Assembly: GCA_900557505.1 (NCBI GenBank)
Contig: USTC01000064.1
Span: 1 to 6,745 of the forward strand
Direction of reading: 5' to 3'
DNA: 6,745 bases
From: an uncultured Collinsella sp.
GTDB lineage: Bacteria; Actinomycetota; Coriobacteriia; Coriobacteriales; Coriobacteriaceae
Made by a program: the position numbers and the translations under genes. Below, one piece after another: positions 1 to 6,379 of the stretch (position 1 is the stretch's first letter; each line of letters begins with the position of its first letter). The notes under the pieces were generated by a model, which saw only the letters and a program-made list of their open reading frames with translations, was not told where the DNA came from and did no database searches.

Positions 1-367
1 TTGTTGTCTTGCCGTTGGTGCCCGTGATGGCGATCCAATTTTGGGGAGACAGGCGATAGGCAAACTCGGGCTCGCCCATAATCTGAGCGGCATGCTCACG
101 CCCAGCCTTAAAGAAGACCGAGAACTCCGAGATACCCGGGCATGTCACACACACGTCATAGGCACCCTCGACCTGCTCGGTGCCGTAGACAAACGACGCG
201 CCCTGCGCCTCGAGCGCACGCGTGGCTTCATTGGGCTCGGAGCTACCGCCGCCATACACGGTCGTGGCGCTCACGCGCTCGGGGTGAGCCAACGCCCAAC
301 GGGCGACATCGAGACCGGATTTGCCCTGACCCAAAACGAGCAGGCTAAAGACATCAGCAAGAGGCAT
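1..367 (-). CDS. murD: UDP-N-acetylmuramoylalanine--D-glutamate ligase MurD, N-terminal part (runs off the window)
   Basis: MurD is a cytoplasmic ATP-dependent ligase that adds D-glutamate to UDP-MurNAc-L-alanine, the second amino-acid step of peptidoglycan precursor synthesis. Only 122 codons are present. Reading from the ATG at 365-367, the protein starts MPLADVFSLLVLGQGKSG, whose LVLGxGKSG stretch is the nucleotide-fold start typical of MurD. A TCPGIS segment follows at about residues 77-82, matching the family's 'SPGI' loop. The Mur-ligase ATP-binding P-loop GTNGKTT lies at residues 116-122, right at the window edge and at about the same place as in E. coli MurD. The start is fixed by context: an in-frame TAG, the mraY stop, lies four codons upstream, and no other start codon lies between. 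No good Shine-Dalgarno sequence is visible (only a weak GTGG), so translation probably depends on ribosomes finishing mraY. The central and C-terminal ligase domains cannot be judged. Confidence 0.95.
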   Translation of the reverse strand, partial: MPLADVFSLLVLGQGKSGLDVARWALAHPERVSATTVYGGGSSEPNEATRALEAQGASFVYGTEQVEGAYDVCVTCPGISEFSVFFKAGREHAAQIMGEPEFAYRLSPQNWIAITGTNGKTT

Positions 368-376
368 GAAAGACCA

Positions 377-1396
377 CTATCCCAACTGGAAGAACAGGGC
401 GAGGCCAACGGCGCCAAAGGCCGCGGCGATAATCCAAAAACGGATAACGACCTTGGTCTCGGCCCAGCCCTTCTTTTCGAAATGATGATGAATGGGCGCC
501 ATAAGGAAGACGCGCTTGTGCGTAAAGTGGAAATAGACAACCTGGATCATGACCGACAGAGTCTCGACGATAAACAGACCGCCGATGATGAGGGAAACGA
601 CTTCGGTGTTGGTCATGATGGAGGTGCAGGCAAAAGCGGCACCCAGAGCAAGCGAGCCGGTATCGCCCATAAAGATGCTCGCCGGGTAGCAATTGAACCA
701 CAAAAAGCCCAGGCAGGCACCGGCGCACGCCGTGCAGAAGATGGACAGGTTCACGTCACCGTGCAAAAACGCCATGGCGGCCATGGCGAGCATGGCGATC
801 ATGGAAGTGCCACCGGCAAGGCCGTCCAGACCATCGGTCAGGTTCACGGCATTGGAAAGACCGGCGATCATCAGCCAGCAAAATACAATGTAGAGCCACG
901 GAAACGAAAGGCCGCAGATGGTGGTCGAAAGAACACCGAGGTCAATCGTCAGGCCGCCGGGAAAACGAATCTCGGGGGCGACGCCGCACCAATTGACGGC
1001 GAGCACGGTAAAAGTGACGCAGATGATGGTCAGACCGATCATCTTGGCGTGAGGCGTCAGGCCGAGCGAGCGACCATGCGTGACGGAGGTCAGGTCGTCG
1101 ATGAGACCCAGAACGCCGGTGGCCAGCGTGGCAAGCAGCACGAGCACGAGCTCGGTGGTGAGCTTGCCCATCAGCAGGCAGGTCAGCGAGATCGCGACAA
1201 GGATGATGACGCCGCCCATGGTCGGCGTACCCTGCTTAATCAAATGACGCTTGGGGCCGTCGGCTCGGACCTGTTGGCCGATACCCTCGACCTTCAGCAG
1301 CTTGATCCACCACGGCATAAGCAGCAGCGCAATGGCGGCAGCGATGCCAAGTCCCAAAAAGGCCTGATACGTAGGATACGAGGGATTGCCGAACAT
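377..1396 (-). CDS. mraY: Phospho-N-acetylmuramoyl-pentapeptide-transferase MraY
   Basis: MraY is the polytopic membrane enzyme that transfers phospho-MurNAc-pentapeptide from UDP to undecaprenyl phosphate, forming lipid I. The 339-residue protein is a normal, slightly short, full-length MraY with about ten hydrophobic segments. Family motifs appear in order. RADGPKRHLIKQGTPTMGG spans 44-62. GLIDD is at 97-101, where D100 and D101 match the catalytic and Mg-binding aspartate pair. NAVNLTDGLDGLAGG is at 182-196. FMGDTGSLALG is at 242-252, with D245 as the third acidic residue. The cytoplasmic loop APIHHHFEKKGW is at 300-311, with its conserved His triad at 303-305. The ATG is separated from the murF stop by one codon (TAG CCC ATG), in the same frame, which excludes an earlier start. 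A GGAAGG at 1410-1415 lies 13 nt upstream, farther than usual, so coupling to murF translation is likely. The gene ends at TAG (377-379), nine bases before murD. Confidence 0.98.
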   Translation of the reverse strand: MFGNPSYPTYQAFLGLGIAAAIALLLMPWWIKLLKVEGIGQQVRADGPKRHLIKQGTPTMGGVIILVAISLTCLLMGKLTTELVLVLLATLATGVLGLIDDLTSVTHGRSLGLTPHAKMIGLTIICVTFTVLAVNWCGVAPEIRFPGGLTIDLGVLSTTICGLSFPWLYIVFCWLMIAGLSNAVNLTDGLDGLAGGTSMIAMLAMAAMAFLHGDVNLSIFCTACAGACLGFLWFNCYPASIFMGDTGSLALGAAFACTSIMTNTEVVSLIIGGLFIVETLSVMIQVVYFHFTHKRVFLMAPIHHHFEKKGWAETKVVIRFWIIAAAFGAVGLALFFQLG

Positions 1397-1399
1397 GGG

Positions 1400-2824
1400 C
1401 TAGCACACACCTTCCACAAAGCGGTCGAGCTCAACAAAACGGGAACCCTTGACCAGTACAACATCATGATTTTCAAGCGCGCCGCCCATGCGGTCGAGCA
1501 CCTGCTGATAATCGGAGAATACCTGGATGCGATCCTCATCCATACCCATCATACGTGCGGCATCGGCCATGAGCTGAGCCAGCTCGCCGCCAACGCACGC
1601 GAGCATGTCGAGCTTCTTGGCGGCGGCATAGGCTCCCACGAGCTCATGCATGCGGGGAGCCTCGTCGCCCATCTCGCCCATCTCGCCCAAGATCGCCATG
1701 CGCGAACCGTCACAGATGAGCGAGCACAGCAAATCGAGGCCGGCAGCCATAGACTCGGCACTGGCGTTATAGGAGTCGTCGATGATGCGTGCTCCGCTCT
1801 TGGCGCGCTTGATCTCCTGACGGTGACCGGTGATCGTAAGGCCCCTAAAGGCAGCATCGATCTGCTCGGGCGTCACGCCAAGACGATAGGCGACCGCGGC
1901 GGCCTTGACGGCATTGGGCACGGACTGCACACCGGGAATAGCCAACATGGTATCGACCGTGTCGCCCTGACCAAAGTCGAGCGTAAAGACCGGATGTCCC
2001 TCGTCATCAACACGAATGTCGCGGGCACGGACCTCATCGTCGTCCGAGACGCCGGCCAGCATCACGTCGATACCAGCAGGCTGGGCGAACGTATCGCGAA
2101 TGAACGGCGTAAAGTCGTCCTCGCCGCCCAAAACCAGCAACGGCGAGAAGTCGCCGGCGGCGCACATGCCCTGGACAATCTCGGACTTGGCGCGGGCGAT
2201 GTTCTCGCGGCTGCCCAGGATACCGATGTGGGAGGTTCCGATCTTGCTCACGATGGCAAGATTGGGGTTGGCAGACTGGGACAGGCGCTCAATCTCATGA
2301 AAATGGTTCATGCCCATCTCGAGCACCAGGACCTCGGTATCGGCCGGAGCGGAAAGCACCGTGAGCGGCATGCCGATCAAGTTGTTGAAATTGCCCTTCG
2401 TGGCCCAGACGCGATAACGCTTGGCGAGCACGGCGGCGAGCACGTCCTTGGTCGTCGTCTTGCCAATCGAACCGGTAATGCCGACGACCAGGCAGCCAAG
2501 CTCCAAGCGATATACGTGCGCCAGGCGCAGCAAGAACTCCACGGGGTCGTCGGTCAGCAAGATGGCGCATCCCTTGTCCTGCGCCAGCGAAACCAGCTCG
2601 GCATCGGGCTCGCGCGTCATCACGACGGCACCGGCACCCGACTCGATGGCACGGGAGGCAAAATCATTGCCGTCGACCTTTTCGCCGGGGAAGGCGACAA
2701 AAATCGTCCCCTCCTCGACCTGACGCGAGTCGATAACGCACCCGCGGCATACCCGATCGACTTCTTCCGTCACGGTCCGGGCCCCCGTTGAGGCCGCGAG
2801 GTTGTTGACGGCGATCTCTATCAT
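1400..2824 (-). CDS. murF: UDP-N-acetylmuramoyl-tripeptide--D-alanyl-D-alanine ligase MurF
   Basis: MurF is a cytoplasmic ATP-dependent ligase that adds D-Ala-D-Ala to the UDP-MurNAc-tripeptide and so completes the pentapeptide that MraY uses. The 474-residue length is normal for the family. The N-terminal UDP-substrate domain has DSR at 32-34, followed by FVAFPGEKVDGNDF at 42-55. The ATP-binding P-loop GITGSIGKTTTKD is at 115-127, NNLIGMP is at 147-153 and LEMGMN is at 168-173. KIGTSHIGILGS at 194-205 is the family's conserved His segment. The C-terminal domain carries IIDDSYNA at 347-354, GEMGEMGDEA at 380-389 and VKGSR at 458-462. DDSYNA, rather than a MurE-type DNPR motif, supports MurF over MurE. 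The start is well supported by a strong Shine-Dalgarno sequence at 2830-2836. The gene follows ftsI after 125 noncoding bases, with no murE between. Its TAG stop lies three bases before mraY. Confidence 0.97.
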   Translation of the reverse strand: MIEIAVNNLAASTGARTVTEEVDRVCRGCVIDSRQVEEGTIFVAFPGEKVDGNDFASRAIESGAGAVVMTREPDAELVSLAQDKGCAILLTDDPVEFLLRLAHVYRLELGCLVVGITGSIGKTTTKDVLAAVLAKRYRVWATKGNFNNLIGMPLTVLSAPADTEVLVLEMGMNHFHEIERLSQSANPNLAIVSKIGTSHIGILGSRENIARAKSEIVQGMCAAGDFSPLLVLGGEDDFTPFIRDTFAQPAGIDVMLAGVSDDDEVRARDIRVDDEGHPVFTLDFGQGDTVDTMLAIPGVQSVPNAVKAAAVAYRLGVTPEQIDAAFRGLTITGHRQEIKRAKSGARIIDDSYNASAESMAAGLDLLCSLICDGSRMAILGEMGEMGDEAPRMHELVGAYAAAKKLDMLACVGGELAQLMADAARMMGMDEDRIQVFSDYQQVLDRMGGALENHDVVLVKGSRFVELDRFVEGVC

Positions 2825-2829
2825 TGCAG

Positions 2830-2836
2830 CTCCCCT
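2830..2836 (-). promoter_or_regulatory. Ribosome binding site of murF
   Basis: On the minus strand AGGGGAG stands 5 nt before the murF ATG at 2822-2824. It is one of the two strongest Shine-Dalgarno sequences in the window, the other being that of ftsL, and it settles the murF start. It suggests that murF is translated independently of the upstream ftsI, unlike the tightly coupled mraY and murD. Confidence 0.8.
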
Positions 2837-2861
2837 GTAAACCTAATAATGCTATCGGCGT

Positions 2862-2867
2862 ATTGTA
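2862..2867 (-). promoter_or_regulatory. Possible -10 element of an internal promoter for murF-mraY-murD
   Basis: The minus strand reads TACAAT, a five-of-six match to TATAAT, 38 nt upstream of the murF start and within a short AT-richer patch of the gap. No recognisable -35 hexamer lies 16-19 nt upstream: that sequence is GC-rich and unlike TTGACA. It is a weak candidate, listed only because the gap and the strong murF ribosome binding site would fit a separate transcription start. Confidence 0.2.
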
Positions 2868-2949
2868 TCCCAGTGCCATGCGCGCGTGGTGCAGGGCATG
2901 TGAACACCCTTCAGATCAAACGGCAGACCACGCTCAAGATTGTAACCCC

Positions 2950-4815
2950 CTACTTCGTGCGCGGGATGCCCAGCACGTCGAGTGCGTTGGCCATAATGGA
3001 CTGGAATGGCACCGCGGCGGCATCCGAGCCGCTCGGCGTTCCATCGAGTGTGATATAGCACAGCACCTTGGGCGATTGTGCCGGCGCAAAGCCCATAAAG
3101 GACGACATGTAGTTCTCCTTGAGGTAACCGCCGTTCTCGTCAGCACGCTCGGCCGTACCGGTCTTGCCCGCCACGTCATAGCCATCGACCGCACCGCCAA
3201 CGCCCGTGCCTTCGGACACGACCGTCTGCATGCACGATGTCACCTGGGCGGCAGCGTCCTCCGAAATCGCACGCTCGCCTTCGCCCCAGTCCTTCTCATC
3301 GCCCTTGCTGGACTTATAGAAGTGCGGAGTCATCATCACGCCGCCGTTCGCAATGCCGCCCACGGCACGTGCGACCTCAATCGGCGAGACGGACAGCGCC
3401 TGGCCAAAGCTCATCGAGCCCAGCGTGGCACCGTCGTACCGGTCGCGCTCCTTGACGATGCCCAGACTCTCACCCGGAAAATCGACACCGGAGCTATGGC
3501 CGATACCCCACTTGTCCACATAGGTGGCAAAATCATCGGCACCGATCTTGCGTCCCACCAGGACAAAGCCCACATTGGACGAACGGCGCATCATCTCGCG
3601 CACGTCCATGGTCATGGTGTAGTCGCGTTTATCGGCGTCGGTAACGGTGTCGTCGCCAACCTTAATGCTCGCCGGCACCTCAAACGACGTGCTCGAACGC
3701 ACGGCGCCCAAGTCGAAGCCGGCACCGGCCACGAGCGTCTTAAAGACCGAGCCGGGCTCATAGGCATCGGTAACCAGGCGCAAGTTCATGTCCTCGGTCT
3801 TGGCGTTTTCCAGATCGGCCTGGTCATATGTCGGATACGAGCATGCCGCCAGAATCTCGCCCGTCGTGGGATCGGTTACCAGGGCCGAGCCGTTCTTGGC
3901 CTTGGTCTTTTCGACCGCCTCGGCCAGGGCGTCCTCGGCGGCGCGCTGGATATTGACATCGAGCGTCGTCACGATGTCCACGCCGTCAACCGCCGCCACC
4001 TTTTTATAGGCGCCGCCCGCGATATAGCTACCGTCCCTCGCCCGCTCGCGCACCAGCGAACCGTTGGTTCCGGTCAAAAGCTTGTTGTACTGTTTTTCGA
4101 GGCCCGTCAGACCGTCGTTGTCCACGTTTACCACGCCAAGCACCTGCGATGCCAGGTTGCCGTAGGGGTACACGCGCTTCATGGCCTGCTCAAAGAGCAC
4201 GCCGGGCAGATTCTTCTTCTCCAGCGCCGCGGCATCGTCCTCGTCCACCTGACGTTTGATATACACCCAGGTGCCATCCGACTCAACGAGCTCGCGACAG
4301 GTCTTTTTATCGATGCCCGTAGCTTTGACCAGCGCCGATACCGTCTTGTCAACGTCCTCGATAAGCTGAGGATTCACGGCGATGTTGCGGCATTCGACCG
4401 ACGACGTCAGCACGTTGCCGTTACGGTCGTAGATGGTACCGCGCTTGGCATACAGCGTCTGCGCAAGCAAGCGACGTGCATCGGCGCGGTCGCGCAACTT
4501 ATCGGCTTCCACGATTTGATAGTCGGCAAGGCGAAGGACGCCCAAACCCAAGCCAAACCCGATGAAGCCCATGACGGCTTTGCGCCGGGGCAGCGGCGTG
4601 CCCGTGAGCCATTCGGTCGACGAGCTCTTGCGCGGTCTGGTGTTATGCATCTGAGGACCACTCGAGCCACGGAGACGCGACGCGGGGTCGTTGCCATAGG
4701 ACGGCCTCGCGTTGTAAGATGGCCGACCCGTTCCTTGATAACCAGAACGTCCCCGCGATGAGGGACGTCCAGAACCGCGACCCCCGTCGGAGCCGCGGCG
4801 ATAGTCATTTGTCAT
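2950..4815 (-). CDS. ftsI: Septal class B penicillin-binding protein (FtsI / PBP2-3 type transpeptidase)
   Basis: This is the membrane-anchored D,D-transpeptidase that crosslinks septal peptidoglycan, working outside the membrane with FtsW and FtsL. The 621-residue protein begins with a polar Arg/Gly/Ser/Tyr-rich cytoplasmic tail (about 1-78), followed by one membrane segment (about 80-98). The pedestal domain opens with AKRGTIYDRNG at 123-133. The transpeptidase domain has the three active-site motifs: EPGSVFK with nucleophile S356 and K359, SSN at 412-414, and KTGT at 551-554. It ends at GIPRTK with no PASTA repeats, which fits FtsI better than a SpoVD- or PBP2x-like protein. The ATG at 4813-4815 lies 17 nt after the ftsL stop, with only a weak Shine-Dalgarno-like GGTAG; the nearby ATG at 4806-4808 is out of frame. 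It sits directly after ftsL, as in standard dcw clusters, which supports the FtsI assignment. The stop is TAG. Confidence 0.95.
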   Translation of the reverse strand: MTNDYRRGSDGGRGSGRPSSRGRSGYQGTGRPSYNARPSYGNDPASRLRGSSGPQMHNTRPRKSSSTEWLTGTPLPRRKAVMGFIGFGLGLGVLRLADYQIVEADKLRDRADARRLLAQTLYAKRGTIYDRNGNVLTSSVECRNIAVNPQLIEDVDKTVSALVKATGIDKKTCRELVESDGTWVYIKRQVDEDDAAALEKKNLPGVLFEQAMKRVYPYGNLASQVLGVVNVDNDGLTGLEKQYNKLLTGTNGSLVRERARDGSYIAGGAYKKVAAVDGVDIVTTLDVNIQRAAEDALAEAVEKTKAKNGSALVTDPTTGEILAACSYPTYDQADLENAKTEDMNLRLVTDAYEPGSVFKTLVAGAGFDLGAVRSSTSFEVPASIKVGDDTVTDADKRDYTMTMDVREMMRRSSNVGFVLVGRKIGADDFATYVDKWGIGHSSGVDFPGESLGIVKERDRYDGATLGSMSFGQALSVSPIEVARAVGGIANGGVMMTPHFYKSSKGDEKDWGEGERAISEDAAAQVTSCMQTVVSEGTGVGGAVDGYDVAGKTGTAERADENGGYLKENYMSSFMGFAPAQSPKVLCYITLDGTPSGSDAAAVPFQSIMANALDVLGIPRTK

Positions 4816-4832
4816 ACTCAGCTACCGTCTTG

Positions 4833-5303
4833 TTACTGAGCGGTCGCGGTCGAGCTAGCGCCCGCGGCTGCATCCTGCGAAAAGTCAAGTGTAACGCTCT
4901 CGCTGGGCTCCACCATGCCATAAGCGCCCGCAAGGTCGCGAATGCGCGTGTCGGCACCATAGACCGAATGCATGACCTCCAGGTCGGAGCTCTCATCGGT
5001 CGCCTTCTCGAGCGTGTTGGTAAGCGCGGCGTTGCTGTTGAGCACCTGGGCCGTAACGCCGGCGAGCGCCACACGGGCGACACCGATCGTCATGAAGATG
5101 GCCGCGATGATGCAAAACGTTTTAAGAACGCTCATGAAAACCGGGCTTACCGCCTGGTTTGCCTGACGGCCCGCGCCCGTGTAGACATCAAAGCGCGGCG
5201 TGCGCTGCTCGCGGGGAGCAACGGGGGCCTGCGGTGCCTCACGATAGGCGGGCATGGCGTTCATATCATAGGCGAGTGCTGCGTTTGAGGTGTTGTAGCC
5301 CAT
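4833..5303 (-). CDS. ftsL: FtsL-like small bitopic division protein
   Basis: This is a 156-residue protein with one membrane span and the expected FtsL layout. FtsL forms a complex with FtsB/DivIC and FtsQ/DivIB and activates FtsW-FtsI at the septum. Residues 1-52 are a polar Ala/Pro-rich cytoplasmic tail. Residues 55-80 are strongly hydrophobic (VFMSVLKTFCIIAAIFMTIG and onward), followed by a short helical region (about 84-128) likely to form the coiled coil. The sequence AGAYGMVEPSESVTL at about 125-139 resembles the 'A..LGM..P' end of FtsL and DivIC proteins. A low-complexity Ala/Ser/Thr tail closes the protein. FtsL sequences diverge strongly, so the call rests mainly on the topology, the LGMxxP-like ending and the position between rsmH and ftsI. 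It could also be described as a generic septum-formation initiator-like protein. The start is supported by GGGAGG nine bases upstream. The stop is TAA. Confidence 0.8.
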   Translation of the reverse strand: MGYNTSNAALAYDMNAMPAYREAPQAPVAPREQRTPRFDVYTGAGRQANQAVSPVFMSVLKTFCIIAAIFMTIGVARVALAGVTAQVLNSNAALTNTLEKATDESSDLEVMHSVYGADTRIRDLAGAYGMVEPSESVTLDFSQDAAAGASSTATAQ

Positions 5304-5312
5304 GATATGCCG

Positions 5313-5318
5313 CCTCCC
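5313..5318 (-). promoter_or_regulatory. Ribosome binding site of ftsL
   Basis: The minus strand has GGGAGG 9 nt upstream of the ATG at 5301-5303. It fixes the start of the divergent small protein, for which homology gives little guidance at the N-terminus. Confidence 0.7.
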
Positions 5319-5393
5319 ATCCCGAGTACGTTGGTAGTGTGTTTAAGCTTCGTTTGTGGTACGAGCGGGAGGTCCAATATCGCGCAGTCGCGT

Positions 5394-6359
5394 CTACAGA
5401 CGCTGCGCCACGCGGATCTTGGCTGATCTCGCCCGAGGGTTGCGCGCAACCTCATCGGGTTGGGCAACCAGGGGTTTGCGGGTGATGACCTTGAGTATCG
5501 GCACGTTGCCGCACACGCACACCGGAATCTCCGGCGGACACGTGCACCCCTGGCTCATCTCCTTAAAGTGGTTCTTTACGATACGGTCCTCGAGCGAGTG
5601 ATACGAGATGACGCAGATGCGTCCGCCCGGGTTGAGCCACCTTGTGGCGGCGTCAAGCCCTCGCTCGAGCACATCGAGTTCGTGATTGACCTCGATGCGA
5701 ATGGCCTGGAAACTCTTCTTGGCTGGGTGTCCGCCATGCCGACGAGCGGCAGCGGGGATACCAGCCTTGATGATCTCGACAAACTGACCGGTGGTTTCGA
5801 TCGGCTCATGCTCGCGGCGGCGCACGATCTCGCGCGCGATCTGCGAGGCGAACTTCTCTTCGCCGTAGACGCGTAGAATCCGGGCGAGGTCGTGTTCGTT
5901 ATAGGTGTTGATGACCTCAGCTGCGTTTAAGGTGTTGTTACCCGGATCCATCCGCATGTCCAATGGGGCGTCCTCGTTGTACGAAAAGCCCCTGCCAGGG
6001 ATATCGAGTTGCGGCGACGAAACGCCCAAGTCGAACAGGAAGCCATCGACCCCGGGCACCTCGGCCGAGCAAAGCAGCTCGTCCAAGTCGCCGAAGTTGC
6101 CCTTCAGCAGCTGGTGCGGTACGCCGGGAACCTCGCGGTCCAGACGGGCGCCAGCGGCCTCGAGGGCCATGTCGTCCTGATCGACGCCGAGCAAAAGGCC
6201 GGTCTCCCCCACCTGCGCGGCCATCTTTACCGAATGGCCGGCACCGCCAAGGGTGCAGTCGCAGACGACGGAGCCGTTCTTTAGCTGCAGCGACTCAAGC
6301 ACTTCGCCGAGCATGACAGGTTCATGCCGATATTCTTGTGTCAAGATCCCACGCTCCAT
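5394..6359 (-). CDS. rsmH: 16S rRNA (cytosine(1402)-N4)-methyltransferase RsmH (MraW)
   Basis: RsmH is an S-adenosylmethionine-dependent enzyme that methylates N4 of C1402 in the decoding centre of 16S rRNA, acting on the small ribosomal subunit. The 321-residue length is typical. Family motifs appear in order: HEPVML at 12-17; the SAM-binding DCTLGGAGHS at 34-43; GVDQD at 58-62; FLFDLGVSSPQLD at 107-119; GFSYNEDAPLDMRMD at 124-138; PAKKSFQAIRIEVNHEL at 212-228; ISYHSLEDRIVKNHF at 251-265; the Cys-rich CTCPPEIPVCVCG at 272-284; and TRKPL followed by ARNPRARSAKIRVAQR at the C-terminus. No key residue appears to be missing. The ATG at 6357-6359 lies 20 nt after the mraZ stop, with a poor Shine-Dalgarno sequence. 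A TTG at 6342-6344, nine bases after GGAG, is an alternative start that would remove five residues without touching any motif. The stop is TAG. Confidence 0.98.
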   Translation of the reverse strand: MERGILTQEYRHEPVMLGEVLESLQLKNGSVVCDCTLGGAGHSVKMAAQVGETGLLLGVDQDDMALEAAGARLDREVPGVPHQLLKGNFGDLDELLCSAEVPGVDGFLFDLGVSSPQLDIPGRGFSYNEDAPLDMRMDPGNNTLNAAEVINTYNEHDLARILRVYGEEKFASQIAREIVRRREHEPIETTGQFVEIIKAGIPAAARRHGGHPAKKSFQAIRIEVNHELDVLERGLDAATRWLNPGGRICVISYHSLEDRIVKNHFKEMSQGCTCPPEIPVCVCGNVPILKVITRKPLVAQPDEVARNPRARSAKIRVAQRL

Positions 6360-6379
6360 CCGTTACTCGCGCCTTGCCC

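Larger units (their letters stand above)
2825..2949 (-). other. 125-nt gap between ftsI and murF; no murE
   Basis: No gene is supported here. Read on the minus strand, the three frames give only fragments and none resembles a MurE C-terminus. The longest open stretch with an ATG and a Shine-Dalgarno-like GAAGGGTG yields a 15-residue peptide (MPCTTRAWHWDTIRR) ending at 2852, which is not convincing as a gene. The stretch is the second-largest opening in an otherwise compact cluster after allowing for nothing but coding sequence elsewhere (the other is 90 nt), so it may carry an internal promoter or the scar of a lost gene. I found no strong hairpin followed by a T-run, so there is no evidence for a Rho-independent terminator. 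Confidence 0.6.

Noticed and set aside
41..2791. A 916-codon open frame on the plus strand spanning murD, mraY and murF.
   Set aside because: It is the exact codon-for-codon antisense of three recognised genes that share one frame. Its translation is polar and rich in His, Gly, Asp and Arg, with no recognisable domain. It stays open because the sense genes avoid TTA, CTA and TCA codons.
2852..2896. A 15-codon minus-strand peptide (MPCTTRAWHWDTIRR) with a GAAGGGTG upstream, which looked like a Trp-containing leader peptide.
   Set aside because: It has only two Trp codons and there is no attenuator hairpin or T-run after it. It is the tail of a longer chance frame, and nothing links murF to tryptophan control.
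2824..4761. A 645-codon open frame on the plus strand opposite ftsI.
   Set aside because: It has the same cause: it is antisense in register to ftsI, which has no TTA, CTA or TCA codon in this span. It shows no recognisable domain or convincing ribosome binding site.
4816..4840. An inverted repeat (CTCAG/CTGAG, 14-nt loop) around the ftsL stop and before the ftsI start.
   Set aside because: Five pairs with a large loop is expected by chance in GC-rich DNA. It is not a terminator and leaves the weak GGTAG in the loop.
4833..5303. The gene after rsmH as a lineage-specific unknown.
   Set aside because: Its size, single membrane span, short helical extracellular region, GMVEPS ending and place between rsmH and ftsI together fit FtsL well.
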